Shown here piece after piece: positions 55,439 to 64,000 of a stretch of 64,000 bases of DNA. A model generated the notes under the pieces. The model did no database searches, was not told the DNA's origin, and worked only from the letters and a program-made list of their open reading frames with translations. The translations under genes and the position numbers were made by a program. The stretch is from Arthrobacter sp. ISL-72 (GTDB taxonomy: Bacteria; Actinomycetota; Actinomycetes; Actinomycetales; Micrococcaceae): the NCBI RefSeq assembly GCF_018613755.1, contig NZ_JAGGPP010000009.1:1-64000 (forward strand), given 5' to 3'. Within the stretch, counting starts at the first letter, position 1. Every line of letters starts with the position of its first letter.

Positions 55439-57303
55439 GCGGCGTCCGCCAGCCGGGCCAGTGACCTTGCGTGTCCGGCCAGGACCTCGGCCGAGGGGCC
55501 CTCATCAAAGTCCAGCCGTTCCAGGAACCGCTCCTGCTCGCCCTGCAGAAGTTTCTGGCACCGGGCATGGAGGTCCTCACGGGCGGTCTGGGCAAGGCGG
55601 CGCACGGCGTCCTCGCCAAAGAAGGCCTCGAGCAGCCTCTGACCAACAACGGCGGTGCCGCCCGCCAAGCCGATTTCCAGTCCGGTCAGGCCCGCAGTCA
55701 TCGAAAACACCACAATCATGAGGGCCGCGCCGAGGCCGTTGATGCCAAACGACAGCCATCTGGCCTGGGTCCGCTTGTCCTGTCCTTCGGTCCGGATCAG
55801 TTCCATCAGGCTCCCCTGCCACGCCCGGATTTCGGCCGCAACATCATCGGCAAAGCCCGGGGCCGTTCCCGAGAGGTCATCTGTTCCGAGCAGCTGCCTG
55901 CCCGCCGGGTGGGAGCGCCAGCGCTGGTCCGTGTCTTCCGCCGCGTTGGCTGCTTCGTCGAGGATAACGGCCTGCAGCCCCGTTTCGATGGCAGTTTCCA
56001 CCTTGACCGCAGGAGGGGGCTCACCCCGGAAAAATGCTCCCATCCGGTCCCTGAGCCTGCCGATGTTCTGTTCGACATTGCGGAAGAATTCGCCGGTTCC
56101 GACGAAGTCCTGCCAGCGTGCCAGCACTTCGCCCCGCAGGAGGGCACCGTCCTTGGTGGCATTGAGAATCCTGGCCACTGCGTCCTGGTATGCGCTCCGG
56201 GCATCGGCGGCAAGCAACCCGGCTGCCCTCTTCTGCCCGCCGGCTGCATCCGCAGCGGATAGGACCCGCTGTCCCAATGCCCTCACTGTCCCATTGAGGG
56301 TGCGCCGGGCGATGTCCCCGCGGGCCGCGGCATCGGCGGCAAGACCTGTCAGCCAGGTCTTCAACGGTTCGACGGCGGCAGCCGGAAGCATGCCGAGGGC
56401 GTCAAGGACGACTTCGGGGACGATGAACAGTTCCGCCTCGCCAAGCCCCTCGCGTGCCAGCATGGCACGCAGGTCAGCGCTGACTTCCTCTTCCGCGGCC
56501 GCGGGAACCCGGTCGAGCACCACGGCAACCATAATGTCCCGGGCAGCAGCGTCCAGCAGCAGCTTCCACGGCACCGCGTCTGCATAGCGGTTGGCAGTGG
56601 TGACAAAAACCCACAGGTCAGCCGCTGCCAGCAGTTGGCCCGCGAGCCTGCGGTTTTCATCGGAGACGGAATCAACGTCCGGGGCGTCAAGAAGGGCTAT
56701 TCCTGCAGGCACGGCGGTGTCGCCCACCAGAACGAGCGAAGGGATCGAGGCCGGGTCCGGAGCCGGCCCGGCCTGGTTGGCCGGGATCCGGGTGGAGACG
56801 ACGGCGCCGCGGATGCGGCTGAGGTGCGGCAGGACACGCTGGTCCTCAAACCAGGCAGCATCGGCAGGATGATGGAGGAGGATGGGCTGCCGTGTGGTGG
56901 GCCGGATTGCTCCTGCCCGTGTCACGGGATGGCCAACGAGGGCGTTGACCAGTGTGGATTTGCCCGCGCCCGTGGAGCCGCCGACTACGGCCAGCAGCGG
57001 CGCGTCCAGGCTTCGGTATCGGGGCAGGATGTAATCCTCGAGCTGCGCCACGGATTTGCGGATGTCCAGCCGGGCTTCCTCGACGCCGGGCAGGGCCAGC
57101 GGAAGCGAGAGGGCGGCCAGATCACGGTGAACGTCCTCCAGAACGGCCACAGCTTCAGCTGCCTGCCCCGGGGATGACTGCTTCCGGCCGCCGGGCAGTG
57201 CGTCGGCAGGGGATGCACTGTTCGGAAACAGCGCGTCGCCGGGAGGCGCATCCGCGGGGGACGCGTCCCTGGAGAACGGTACCGGCTCGTTGGAAGAGGT
57301 CAC
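55435..57303 (-). CDS. Dynamin-like GTPase, first of a tandem pair
   Basis: The protein has 622 residues from GTG 57303. A low-complexity N-terminus holds an imperfect repeat (ASPADAPPGDA / ASPADALPGGR). The P-loop is GGSTGAGKSTL (108-118), with switch-I-like RPTTRQP and LLDAPDVDSVSDENR as G3; no clear G4 N/TKxD is seen (VLDRVP stands in its place). A hydrophobic hairpin near residues 520-565 (GLGAALMIVVFSMTAGL, LAGGTAVVGQRLLEAFF) probably contacts membrane. It is coupled to the second GTPase by a 4-nt overlap. The start is uncertain; a GTG at 57324 is also in frame. No strong ribosome-binding site is visible. Confidence 0.82.
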   Translation of the reverse strand: MTSSNEPVPFSRDASPADAPPGDALFPNSASPADALPGGRKQSSPGQAAEAVAVLEDVHRDLAALSLPLALPGVEEARLDIRKSVAQLEDYILPRYRSLDAPLLAVVGGSTGAGKSTLVNALVGHPVTRAGAIRPTTRQPILLHHPADAAWFEDQRVLPHLSRIRGAVVSTRIPANQAGPAPDPASIPSLVLVGDTAVPAGIALLDAPDVDSVSDENRRLAGQLLAAADLWVFVTTANRYADAVPWKLLLDAAARDIMVAVVLDRVPAAAEEEVSADLRAMLAREGLGEAELFIVPEVVLDALGMLPAAAVEPLKTWLTGLAADAAARGDIARRTLNGTVRALGQRVLSAADAAGGQKRAAGLLAADARSAYQDAVARILNATKDGALLRGEVLARWQDFVGTGEFFRNVEQNIGRLRDRMGAFFRGEPPPAVKVETAIETGLQAVILDEAANAAEDTDQRWRSHPAGRQLLGTDDLSGTAPGFADDVAAEIRAWQGSLMELIRTEGQDKRTQARWLSFGINGLGAALMIVVFSMTAGLTGLEIGLAGGTAVVGQRLLEAFFGEDAVRRLAQTAREDLHARCQKLLQGEQERFLERLDFDEGPSAEVLAGHARSLARLADAA

Positions 57304-57488
57304 ATCATCATCATGCCAGTTCACATGATTTTGTGGGCCGGACCCCTCCGGAAGAGCAGCAGGAGAAAAAGTAAAGCGCCAGAAAATATAAGCGGGCAAA
57401 AAGCAATGCATCCCGGAAGTGCGACATCGGAAGTGCCGGAGTGCGAAACGGCAATATCAGGACGAATCCAATTCAACGCGTTAAACAC

Positions 57489-57520
57489 AGCAGGCTCCGG
57501 GCTGCTGCCCGGAGCCTGCT
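57489..57520. terminator. Hairpin downstream of the tRNA genes
   Basis: The perfect 14-bp stem AGCAGGCTCCGGGC / GCCCGGAGCCTGCT has a 4-nt loop. It begins 5 nt after the 3' end of tRNA-Glu on the minus strand and is followed there by TGTGTTTAA. The longer T-run (TTTTT) is on the plus side, so it can act in both directions, but no plus-strand gene ends here. Confidence 0.7.
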
Positions 57521-57525
57521 TTTTG

Positions 57526-57598
57526 TGACCCCAGCGGGATTCGAACCCGCGTTACCGCCGTGAGAGGGCGGCGTACTAGGCCGCTATACGATGGGGCC
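57526..57598 (-). tRNA. tRNA-Glu (CUC anticodon)
   Basis: This is a 73-nt cloverleaf: acceptor GGCCCCA / TGGGGTC with one G-U pair, an anticodon arm CCGCC-CTCTCAC-GGCGG with CTC at 57562-57564, T-arm with GGTTCGAATCC, and discriminator A. CCA is not encoded. It is the second gene of a two-tRNA transcript. Confidence 0.97.
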
Positions 57599-57728
57599 GC
57601 GTACTTTTCCGATCAGCATTTCTGCCGTTCGGGCTAAGTGATTCTTTCACACACTCAGCGTGAATTTCAAATCGGTAATTCGCTTTGAAATTCCAGAAAA
57701 CCCGCGTAATAGCGCCGGTATTTCTGAG

Positions 57729-57800
57729 CTGGGATACCAGGACTCGAACCTAGAATGACGGTACCAGAAACCGTAGTGTTGCCAATTACACCATATCCCA
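57729..57800 (-). tRNA. tRNA-Gln (CUG anticodon)
   Basis: This is a 72-nt cloverleaf: acceptor TGGGATA / TATCCCA, which starts with T as bacterial tRNA-Gln often does, an anticodon arm ACGGT-TTCTGGT-ACCGT with CTG at 57765-57767, T-arm GGTTCGAGTCC, and discriminator G. CCA is not encoded. It is 130 nt upstream of tRNA-Glu. Confidence 0.97.
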
Positions 57801-57865
57801 ATGTCGCTTTCGGGCCGGTCCCGCAGGATGAAACCTGCGCTCCGAGCGCCTCAGCACGAGTAATT

Positions 57866-57894
57866 ACTTTACCCGAGACACCGGCCGTGCACAA
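57866..57894 (-). promoter_or_regulatory. Promoter of the tRNA-Gln/tRNA-Glu transcript
   Basis: The minus strand reads TTGTGC (57889-57894), 17 nt, then TAAAGT (57866-57871), about 60 bp before tRNA-Gln. Spacing and hexamers fit a housekeeping sigma factor. Confidence 0.55.
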
Positions 57895-57967
57895 ATCGGC
57901 AGCGGCGTCATGGACTGTTAGCTCCGTCACCCCCTCACCTTGCTGCCCTCGCCACGGGAAATATTTC

Positions 57968-58198
57968 ATGTCAGTATGCCGCATGAGCACGGTGAGCGAT
58001 ATTGGCAGGATCATCGACAGGGCGCGCGAGGAGATGATTTTCATCGGGCCCGACCACCCCTACTACCCGTTGCTGGGCGACCTGGTCGCCGCCGTCAGGG
58101 ACGCCTGGCAGCAGGGGTATGACCATCGCCGCGGCAGCGGGTCGGGAGTGAATCCCTATGGCTGGAGCACCGCCGGCATTGACGGTGAACCGGAGTGA
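57968..58198 (+). CDS. Small protein of unknown function, upstream of SGNH hydrolase
   Basis: This 76-residue frame reads MSVCRMSTVSDIGRIIDRA, then IFIGPDHPYYPLLGDLVAAV, ending in a Gly/Ser-rich tail. GGGA lies 8 nt before ATG 57968; ATG 57983 is an alternative start. I do not recognise a family. Support comes from its tight link to the SGNH gene: its TGA at 58196-58198 overlaps a GTG and lies 5 nt before the hydrolase ATG, suggesting a two-gene unit. Confidence 0.55.
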   Translation: MSVCRMSTVSDIGRIIDRAREEMIFIGPDHPYYPLLGDLVAAVRDAWQQGYDHRRGSGSGVNPYGWSTAGIDGEPE

Positions 58199-58203
58199 AG
58201 GTC

Positions 58204-58893
58204 ATGGGTGAAAGTCATGGGCAGGCCATGAGGGTAGCGGACGGGCCCCGGCCAGCCGGCCACGTGGTGCTGCTGGGCGACTCGATTTTCGACAACAAGG
58301 CGTACGTGGGCGAAGACCCGGGTGTCATCATGCAGTTGCGCGAGGAGCTCCCGCCCGGGTGGAAGGCCACCATGCTGGCCCTCGACGGCGACGTGATTGC
58401 CGGGGTGCGCCGGCAGTTGCGCCTCCTGCCGGAGGACGCAACGCACCTTGTGGTCAGCGTCGGGGGCAATGATGCGCTCGGTTTTGCCCACCTGCTGCAG
58501 ATGCCGGCGGGAGATGTGACTGAGGCGCTGAACATTCTGGCGGCGGCACAGGACGATTTTGCTGCCGGCTACCAGGCCATGGCACAGGCAGTTGCCTCCA
58601 CTGGCCTGCCCTCTGCGGTATGCACCATCTACGACACTCCTTCTACAGGCCCCGGTTACCGGACCATCAGAACAGCCCTTGCGATTTTCAATGACTGCAT
58701 CACGCGCGCCGCCTTCGGCCTGGGCATCTCCCTGATCGACCTTCGCCTCATCTGCGGCGAGGACGGCGATTACGCCAACCCGATCGAGCCGTCTGCCTTG
58801 GGAGGCGCAAAAATCGCACGGGCCATCGCCTTCCTGGTGAAGCAGCGCCACCAGGCTGACAGAACCGAGGTCATCGCCGCCCCGCCCAGCTGA
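58204..58893 (+). CDS. SGNH/GDSL-hydrolase-like protein
   Basis: This 229-residue protein has block I VVLLGDSIFDN (nucleophile Ser), a glycine of block II, block III VVSVGGNDALG, but in block V, where D-x-x-H is expected, reads NPIEPSALGGAKIA: the catalytic His is absent. It may use another residue or be non-hydrolytic. ATG 58204 has GGAG 8 nt upstream; GTG 58195 and ATG 58228 are alternatives. No signal peptide is visible, so a cytosolic role is likely. Confidence 0.78.
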   Translation: MGESHGQAMRVADGPRPAGHVVLLGDSIFDNKAYVGEDPGVIMQLREELPPGWKATMLALDGDVIAGVRRQLRLLPEDATHLVVSVGGNDALGFAHLLQMPAGDVTEALNILAAAQDDFAAGYQAMAQAVASTGLPSAVCTIYDTPSTGPGYRTIRTALAIFNDCITRAAFGLGISLIDLRLICGEDGDYANPIEPSALGGAKIARAIAFLVKQRHQADRTEVIAAPPS

Positions 58894-58915
58894 AAGGATC
58901 GTCCAGGCCGGCGCA

Positions 58916-60376
58916 TCACGTTCCGCAGAAGGTGCGGTACGGGCCAAAGCTTTCCGGGGCGCCGGCGGCGTAACGTTCCAGCCCGGGACGCTCGTCGTAG
59001 GGAGCAGTTACGGCTTCCAGAAGCCGTTCGAGCGGGCCCGGATCACCGCCGGCAGCCGAGGACAGAGCCTCCTCCACGAGGTGGTTCCGGGGAATGTACA
59101 ACGGGTTGATCCGGTCCATCGCGGCGGCGTCCGGAGCGAGGGCCAGCCAACTCTCCGCCCAGGCCTCAAAAGCGGCCGGGTCGGCGAACAGGTTGCGCAC
59201 GGGTTCCGCGTTGCCCCGTGCCGCAGCGCCAAGCCTCCGGAAGAACGTTGTGTAGTCAACGCGCCCTGCCTGGAGCACGGCGATCACGCCGTCCACCACA
59301 GGGGAGGTCACGTCGTCGTCGTGCGTTTGCAGCCCAAGCTTCCCCACCATGCCGGCCGACCAGCTGGCACTGTACCGGGGGCGGAAAGCTTCGAGGGACT
59401 CGACCGCAAGTGGAACCGCCTGTTCCTGGTCCTCGTGAATCAGCGGCAGGAGAACCTCGGCGAGCCTGGCCAGGTTCCACTCCGCAACGACCGGCTGGTT
59501 GGCGTAGGCGTAGCGTCCACCTTCGTCGATGGAGCTGTACACCGTGGCTGGGTCGAAGGCTTCCATGAAGGCGCACGGCCCGTAGTCGATGGTCTCCCCC
59601 GAGATCGTCATGTTGTCCGTGTTCATGACCCCGTGGATGAATCCGACGAGCATCCACTTCGCCACCAGCGAGGCCTGGGAGGCTATGACCGCCTCAAACA
59701 GGGCGAGATACGGGTTGTCCGCATCCGCGGCTGCCGGGTAATGCCGGGTGATTGCGTGATCCGCGAGACGGCGCAGGAGCTCAACATCACCCGTCGCCCG
59801 CGCATACTGGAAGCTGCCAACCCGCAGGTGACTGCTGGCAACCCGTGTGAGCACGGCCCCGGGCAGCTCGGTCTCCCGGTACACCGGCTGCCCCGTGGCC
59901 ACCACCGCAAGGGAGCGCGTCGTCGGGATGCCCAGGGCGTGCATGGCCTCGCTCACGACGTACTCCCGCAGCATGGGACCGACTGCGGCGAGCCCGTCAC
60001 CTCCCCGGGCGAATGGCGTGCGCCCGGAGCCCTTGAGATGAATGTCCCTCAGGCGCCCGTCGCCGCCCACCACCTCGCCGAGCAGGACCGCCCGGCCGTC
60101 GCCGAGCCGGGGCGTGAACCAGCCGAACTGGTGGCCGGCATACGCCTGCGCTACAGGGGTCGCTCCCTCGGGAAGACGGTTGCCTGTCAGGAGATGCAGA
60201 CCCTCGGGGCTCCTGAGGGCGGCAGGGTCAAAACCAAGCTCGGCGGCAAGGGGCTCGTTGAGCACGAGCAGCCTCGGATCCGGCACCGCTTCCGCCCGCC
60301 ACGGGATGGCCATTTCAGCCAGCTCCCGGGCGAAGAGCCCGTCAAACGTAAGCGTTGATGGGGTTACGGTACTCAT
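58916..60376 (-). CDS. selO: Protein adenylyltransferase SelO (YdiU family)
   Basis: SelO is a pseudokinase-fold enzyme that transfers AMP to Ser/Thr/Tyr of target proteins, tied to redox stress in E. coli. The 486-residue protein has [60 protein letters not shown], and the late [15 protein letters not shown]. The selenocysteine-position residue near the C-terminus is Cys in YRTFCGT, the common bacterial form. It starts 6 nt after TAGTCT with no ribosome-binding site, so it is likely leaderless. Confidence 0.94.
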   Translation of the reverse strand: MSTVTPSTLTFDGLFARELAEMAIPWRAEAVPDPRLLVLNEPLAAELGFDPAALRSPEGLHLLTGNRLPEGATPVAQAYAGHQFGWFTPRLGDGRAVLLGEVVGGDGRLRDIHLKGSGRTPFARGGDGLAAVGPMLREYVVSEAMHALGIPTTRSLAVVATGQPVYRETELPGAVLTRVASSHLRVGSFQYARATGDVELLRRLADHAITRHYPAAADADNPYLALFEAVIASQASLVAKWMLVGFIHGVMNTDNMTISGETIDYGPCAFMEAFDPATVYSSIDEGGRYAYANQPVVAEWNLARLAEVLLPLIHEDQEQAVPLAVESLEAFRPRYSASWSAGMVGKLGLQTHDDDVTSPVVDGVIAVLQAGRVDYTTFFRRLGAAARGNAEPVRNLFADPAAFEAWAESWLALAPDAAAMDRINPLYIPRNHLVEEALSSAAGGDPGPLERLLEAVTAPYDERPGLERYAAGAPESFGPYRTFCGT

Positions 60377-60382
60377 CGGTTA

Positions 60383-60388
60383 AGACTA
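60383..60388 (-). promoter_or_regulatory. -10 element of selO (leaderless geometry)
   Basis: The minus strand reads TAGTCT, then TAACCG, then ATG 60376. Confidence 0.5.
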
Positions 60389-60408
60389 GCGGCGGGATCA
60401 CGGCCCCG

Positions 60409-61155
60409 CTACGCCTGGACCAGCAGCTCCAACAGTGTCCCGACCTCGTACCCCCGGTAGTCCGGAGCCGACTCCCCCGTACGGTTCAGCCAGACGCCGA
60501 CCAGCCCGGCCGCCGTCGAACCTTCTGCATCGAGCAGCAGGTTGTCGCCGACATAAAGCGTGCTGTCCGGGGAGCTGCCCAGCAGCCGCACCCCTTCCAG
60601 GTAGATTGCGGGATCGGGCTTGGGCACTCCCACAGTGTCCGTGCCGACGAGCCTGCGGATCCGTTCCAGCCCTGCGCTGTCCAGCTTGGCGCGCTGGTAG
60701 TCATGCACGTTGTTGCTGACGGCGCCGTAGGGTATGCCGGCGGCGTCGAGTGCGTCCAGCAACGGCGGAACGTCCTCGAACGCCCTGACGTAGCTCGGCT
60801 GGAGGCGGGCGTAGGAAGTGAGCCAGGTATGGGCTTCATCGCCTTCGCCCAGGTCGACCCCGAAATGCCCCAGGGCCGCACGCCCCCGGAGCAGCCGCTG
60901 CTCGTTGAAGGTCAGTTCGCCCGCCAGGTAGCGGTCGTAGTAATGCGTGGTTTCGTGCGTGAAGATCCTGCCGAACTTCTCCCACCCGGTCTGGTCCAAG
61001 CCGGGCAGGAGATGCTCACTGACGTCGCGCAGTGCCGTGGTCATGGAGAAGGCAAGGTCAACCAGCGTGTCGTCAATATCGAAAAGGACCCCGCCCACCG
61101 GGCCGAAGCGGCGGTCAAGGACGACGCCGGCTTCCACCCGTGCCTGCCCCGTCAT
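60409..61155 (-). CDS. HAD-superfamily hydrolase
   Basis: The 248-residue protein has motif I GVLFDIDDTLVD (nucleophile Asp and acid/base Asp), motif II-like GAVSNN, motif III Lys in GVPKPDPAIY, and motif IV YVGDNLLLDAEG. The helical cap between motifs I and II makes it subfamily IA (phosphoglycolate phosphatase-like). The substrate is unknown. It overlaps gltX by one base (TGATG), so its translation follows that of gltX. Confidence 0.9.
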   Translation of the reverse strand: MTGQARVEAGVVLDRRFGPVGGVLFDIDDTLVDLAFSMTTALRDVSEHLLPGLDQTGWEKFGRIFTHETTHYYDRYLAGELTFNEQRLLRGRAALGHFGVDLGEGDEAHTWLTSYARLQPSYVRAFEDVPPLLDALDAAGIPYGAVSNNVHDYQRAKLDSAGLERIRRLVGTDTVGVPKPDPAIYLEGVRLLGSSPDSTLYVGDNLLLDAEGSTAAGLVGVWLNRTGESAPDYRGYEVGTLLELLVQA

Positions 61156-62669
61156 CAGCCGCGGAAAGCGCGCAGGCGCGCCAGGGACGATTCCTTGCCC
61201 AGGATCACCATGGATTCGAACAGGGGCGGGGAGATCCGGCGGCCGGAGATCGCTGTCCGGACGGGACCGAAGGCCAGCCGCGGCTTGATGCCCAGATCCT
61301 CCACAAGCGCCTGCTTCAGGGCGGTCTGAATGTTCTCTGCGGTCCAGTCCTCAAGGGGCTCGAGCGCTGCCAGTGCAGCGTCGAGTACCTCGTCCAGGTT
61401 CTGGGGCAGACCCTTGCGGGCGTCATCCGCAATGTCAATCCCGTCGTCGTTCTTGAACAGGAAAGCCAGCATTTCGGGTGCTTCGCCCAGCAGGGAGATG
61501 CGCTCCTGGATCAGCGGTGCCGCCTCGGCGAGGATTTCCTTCGCGCGCTCCGTGAGAGTGTCCCCCACCAGGTTGGCTGCGCGGAGGTACGGAACCAGGC
61601 GGTCCCTGAAGTCATCCGCTTCGAGCATGCGGATATGGGTACCGTTGATCGCTTCGGCCTTTTTGATGTCGAAGCGTGCCGGGTTGGCGAGGACGTCGTG
61701 GACGTCGAAGTGCTCGATGAGCTGGTCCACGGTGAAAATGTCCTCGTCGGCGGACAGGCTCCAGCCCAGCAGGGAGAGGTAGTTGAGCAGGCCTTCGGGG
61801 ATGAAGCCGCGGTCCCGGAGCAGGAACAGGTTGGACTGCGGGTCACGCTTGGACAGCTTCTTGTTGCCCTCGCCCATGACGTAGGGAAGGTGGCCGAACA
61901 CGGGCATGTAGCTGGCGACGCCGATGTCCATCAGTGCGCGGATCAGCACCACCTGGCGGGGCGTGGAGGACAGCAGGTCCTCGCCGCGGAGCACGTGGGT
62001 GATCCCCATCAGGGCGTCGTCCACCGGGTTCACCAGGGTGTACAGCGGGGAGCCGTCGGCACGGACGATCACGTAGTCCGGAATGCTCCCGGCCTTGAAG
62101 GTGATTTCGCCGCGGACCATGTCGGTGAAGGTCACGTCCTCGTCCGGCATGCGGACGCGGAGTACGGGATCGCGGCCCTCCGCCTGGAACGCGGCGATCT
62201 GCTCGTCGCTGAGGTTGCGGTCGAAGTTGTCATAGCCCAGTTTGGGGTCGCGGCCGGCGGCGCGGTGGCGCGCTTCAACCTCTTCCGGCGAGGAGTAGCA
62301 CTCATAGGCGTAGCCGGCTTCCAGGAGCTTGGCCACCACGTCCTTGTACAGGTCCAGGCGCTGTGACTGGCGGTACGGCTCGTGCGGTCCGCCGGTCTCG
62401 ACGCCTTCTTCCCACGAGATGCCCAGCCATTTCAGCGCCTCGAGCAGCTGCTCGTAGCTCTCTTCCGAGTCCCGCGCCGCATCCGTGTCCTCAATGCGGA
62501 AGACGAAGGTCCCCTGGGTGTGCCGGGCGTACGCCCAGTTGAACAATGCCGTCCGGATCAGGCCCACGTGCGGGGTGCCGGTGGGCGACGGGCAGAACCG
62601 CACCCGGACCGGGGTTTCGGCGGTGACGGCAGGACTGGAGACGGCGTTGGACACAGAAGGAGTAGTCAT
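61155..62669 (-). CDS. gltX: Glutamyl-tRNA synthetase
   Basis: The 504-residue protein has the HIGH-type motif at [18 protein letters not shown] (HVGL) and the KMSKS-type motif at [15 protein letters not shown]. It charges tRNA-Glu; actinobacteria usually also mischarge tRNA-Gln with it and repair by GatCAB. No glnS is in the window, and both tRNA substrates lie 4 kb away. ATG 62669 has GGAGGCACT directly upstream and is clearly the start, although the frame is open further. A hairpin 5' of it separates it from the FAH gene. Confidence 0.96.
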   Translation of the reverse strand: MTTPSVSNAVSSPAVTAETPVRVRFCPSPTGTPHVGLIRTALFNWAYARHTQGTFVFRIEDTDAARDSEESYEQLLEALKWLGISWEEGVETGGPHEPYRQSQRLDLYKDVVAKLLEAGYAYECYSSPEEVEARHRAAGRDPKLGYDNFDRNLSDEQIAAFQAEGRDPVLRVRMPDEDVTFTDMVRGEITFKAGSIPDYVIVRADGSPLYTLVNPVDDALMGITHVLRGEDLLSSTPRQVVLIRALMDIGVASYMPVFGHLPYVMGEGNKKLSKRDPQSNLFLLRDRGFIPEGLLNYLSLLGWSLSADEDIFTVDQLIEHFDVHDVLANPARFDIKKAEAINGTHIRMLEADDFRDRLVPYLRAANLVGDTLTERAKEILAEAAPLIQERISLLGEAPEMLAFLFKNDDGIDIADDARKGLPQNLDEVLDAALAALEPLEDWTAENIQTALKQALVEDLGIKPRLAFGPVRTAISGRRISPPLFESMVILGKESSLARLRAFRG

Positions 62670-62732
62670 AGTGCCTCCAACTTTACCGCCTGACCGGGGC
62701 AGGGCCCCGCCGTCGAACCGGCCGCGGAAACC

Positions 62733-62764
62733 GACAGCCGCCCGGGGATTCCCGGGCGGCTGTC
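62733..62764 (-). terminator. Hairpin between the FAH gene and gltX
   Basis: The perfect 14-bp stem GACAGCCGCCCGGG / CCCGGGCGGCTGTC has a GATT loop, 20 nt past the FAH stop. There is no U-tract after it on the minus strand. It probably terminates the FAH transcript. Confidence 0.65.
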
Positions 62765-62784
62765 CTTGGTCAATGCATTTGTGG

Positions 62785-63561
62785 CTAGCGGCGGACGATC
62801 GGGTTGGAGAGGCGCCCGATGCCTTCGATCTCAACCTCGAAGCGGTCACCGGGCACAACCAGGCCCACTCCGGCAGGGGTGCCGGTCATGATCACGTCGC
62901 CGGGCAGCAGCGTGAAGGCCTGCGAGACGACGGAGACGAGTTCGCGGACGCCCCGGATCATCTGGGCCGTGCTGCCGTCCTGGCGGAGTTCCCCGTTGAG
63001 CCGGCCCTGGATCCTGAGGTCCTCGGTGTCCAGTTCGGTCTCGATCCACGGCCCCAGCGGCGCCGAGGTGTCAAAGCCCTTGGCGCGCGCCCACTGCAGG
63101 TCCGTCTTCTGCACATCGCGGGCCGTCAGGTCGTTGCCGCAGGTGTACCCGAAGATGACGTCGTCGACCCGGTCCTCGGGAACGTCTTTGCAGATTCGTC
63201 CGATCACTACGCACAGCTCGGCCTCGAAGGAAACCTCCTCCGAGAATTCCGGCAGCACGATCGGATCATTGGGGCCAACAACCGAGGTGTTCGGCTTCAG
63301 GAACAGCAGCGGCTGCTGCGGCACCTCGTTCCCGAGTTCCTCGGCGTGCTCAACGAAGTTCCGTCCCACGCCCACTACCTTGCTGCGCGGAATGATGGGG
63401 GCCAGCAGCCGCACGTCCTCAAGCTTGTACTTGACGGTGCTGCGTTCAACGCCGTTGAAGAAAGGGTCGCCCTTGATGACAGTGACTTCTTCACTGCCGG
63501 GCTCGCCTTCAACAACGCCGTAAAGGGGATCGGAATCAGCTACAAATCGGGCAATACGCAT
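62785..63561 (-). CDS. Fumarylacetoacetate hydrolase family protein
   Basis: The protein has 258 residues. The FAH core shows [28 protein letters not shown], metal-binding [12 protein letters not shown] (ExE), [14 protein letters not shown] (third acid) and [13 protein letters not shown]. Such single-domain members hydrolyse or isomerise various beta-diketo acids (acylpyruvase, oxaloacetate decarboxylase, HHDD isomerase). No catabolic neighbours point to a substrate. It lies upstream of gltX, as in mycobacteria (Rv2993c, from memory). The start follows TAGGCT by 7 nt. Confidence 0.9.
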   Translation of the reverse strand: MRIARFVADSDPLYGVVEGEPGSEEVTVIKGDPFFNGVERSTVKYKLEDVRLLAPIIPRSKVVGVGRNFVEHAEELGNEVPQQPLLFLKPNTSVVGPNDPIVLPEFSEEVSFEAELCVVIGRICKDVPEDRVDDVIFGYTCGNDLTARDVQKTDLQWARAKGFDTSAPLGPWIETELDTEDLRIQGRLNGELRQDGSTAQMIRGVRELVSVVSQAFTLLPGDVIMTGTPAGVGLVVPGDRFEVEIEGIGRLSNPIVRR

Positions 63562-63568
63562 GGGCCCA

Positions 63569-63574
63569 AGCCTA
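63569..63574 (-). promoter_or_regulatory. -10 element of the FAH-family gene (leaderless geometry)
   Basis: The minus strand reads TAGGCT, then 7 nt (TGGGCCC), then ATG 63561. Confidence 0.45.
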
Positions 63575-63621
63575 CCGTCAGGAACCCGCCTTCCTGCGAC
63601 GGGCCTGCGTCAGCCGGGCAC

Positions 63622-64000
63622 TCAGCTGCGGAGGTACTCCAGCTGCGCCGCCACTGACGTTTCGGCGGCCCGCCTGACGGAAGGGTCGACGTCGGGATAC
63701 ACGGCGTCGGTGACTGCCGCGACGGAAGCGTTGTGCCCAAGCCGCGACAATGCGGCCCCGATCTGATCCAGCCTCAGCCTGCGGTGCTGCCGGTATTCAC
63801 GGCAGACGGCATCCAGGGCGGGCAGCACCGGGCCATGGGCCGGGAGCAGCGTAGCCGGTCCAAGCCGTTCAAGCCGGTCCAGGCTGGCCAGATAATCGCC
63901 GAGCCGCCCGTCCGGATAATCCAGCACCGTGGTGCCGCGCCCAAGGATCGTATCCCCCGTAAGGACCGACCCTGCGGGACCGTCATCAGGCAGGTGGAAA
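63622..64000 (-). CDS. Metallo-beta-lactamase-fold hydrolase (N-terminus beyond window)
   Basis: This is the last 125 codons of a gene whose start lies past base 64000. Visible are the metal-ligand Asp in SVLTGDTILGRGTTVLDYPDG and the late His in LLPAHGPVLPAL, both standard for the fold, followed by a C-terminal winged-helix-like segment (EYRQHRRLRLDQIGAALSRLG ... VRRAAETSVAAQLEYL). This layout matches the LACTB2/RNase-like MBL group that ends in a winged helix. It is upstream of the FAH gene on the same strand, 60 nt away. Confidence 0.85.
   Translation of the reverse strand, partial: FHLPDDGPAGSVLTGDTILGRGTTVLDYPDGRLGDYLASLDRLERLGPATLLPAHGPVLPALDAVCREYRQHRRLRLDQIGAALSRLGHNASVAAVTDAVYPDVDPSVRRAAETSVAAQLEYLRS

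Noticed and set aside
57755..57967. Plus-strand extension of the 76-residue ORF across the tRNA-Gln antisense strand
   Set aside because: It would place coding sequence over a tRNA and its promoter, with no ribosome-binding site.

Overview
The window is 64 kb of high-GC chromosomal DNA from an actinobacterium. Protein style and the types of small conserved genes (DUF3145, DUF2469, DUF3515, a FasR-like and an NdgR/LtbR-like regulator) suggest the Micrococcaceae, Arthrobacter/Pseudarthrobacter group; this is judged from protein character, not from a marker gene. Nearly everything is conserved core genome. I see no prophage, insertion sequence, CRISPR array or rRNA operon.

Layout. 1-6900 (+): end of aceE (pyruvate dehydrogenase E1), then fasR and the type II fatty-acid synthesis operon fabD-fabH-acpP-fabF. 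6929-18529 (mostly -): DUF3145, xerC, dprA-comM-yraN, a tiny CxxC protein, DUF2469-rnhB-lepB-lepB (two tandem signal peptidases), rplS, trmD-rimM, khpA-rpsP, and an unknown gene. 18641-23357: a VOC-fold protein, an amidohydrolase, a TPP riboswitch with thiC, and an alpha/beta hydrolase. 23481-31117: ffh, a divergent G6PDH paralogue, glnK-amt, an MFS exporter and ftsY. 31192-38093 (-): smc, mutM-rnc, rpmF-yceD and coaD. 38137-45747: an aminotransferase and a spermidine-synthase-like gene (+), rsmD-recG-DAK2-thiL (-), and a DUF3515 lipoprotein (+). 45751-52333 (-): ddl-gpsA-plsC-murA and leuD-leuC, with the IclR regulator divergent from leuC. 53258-64000: DUF1697, a tandem pair of dynamin-like GTPases, tRNA-Glu and tRNA-Gln, a short ORF plus SGNH hydrolase, selO, HAD phosphatase-gltX, an FAH-family enzyme and the C-terminus of a metallo-beta-lactamase-fold protein.

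Together these genes supply membrane lipid (fab, gpsA, plsC), peptidoglycan precursors (murA, ddl), protein export (ffh, ftsY, two lepB), ribosome and tRNA maturation (trmD, rimM, khpA, rpsP, rplS, rnc, rsmD), DNA repair and segregation (recG, mutM, smc, xerC), thiamine (thiC, thiL), leucine (leuCD) and ammonium uptake (amt-glnK). From memory, gene order from xerC to the FAH gene follows the Mycobacterium tuberculosis Rv2894c-Rv2993c segment in broad outline, with insertions and losses.

Most informative departures from the expected: (1) nine genes start exactly 6 nt after a TANNNT -10 hexamer, and a tenth after 7 nt, implying leaderless mRNAs; (2) matching 17-nt inverted repeats lie before fasR and fabD, a candidate FasR operator; (3) yceD appears to start at ATT; (4) glnD is missing from its usual place between glnK and ffh, where an inverted G6PDH paralogue sits; (5) a large 18-bp-stem palindrome lies behind aceE; (6) there is an overlapping tandem pair of dynamin-like GTPases.
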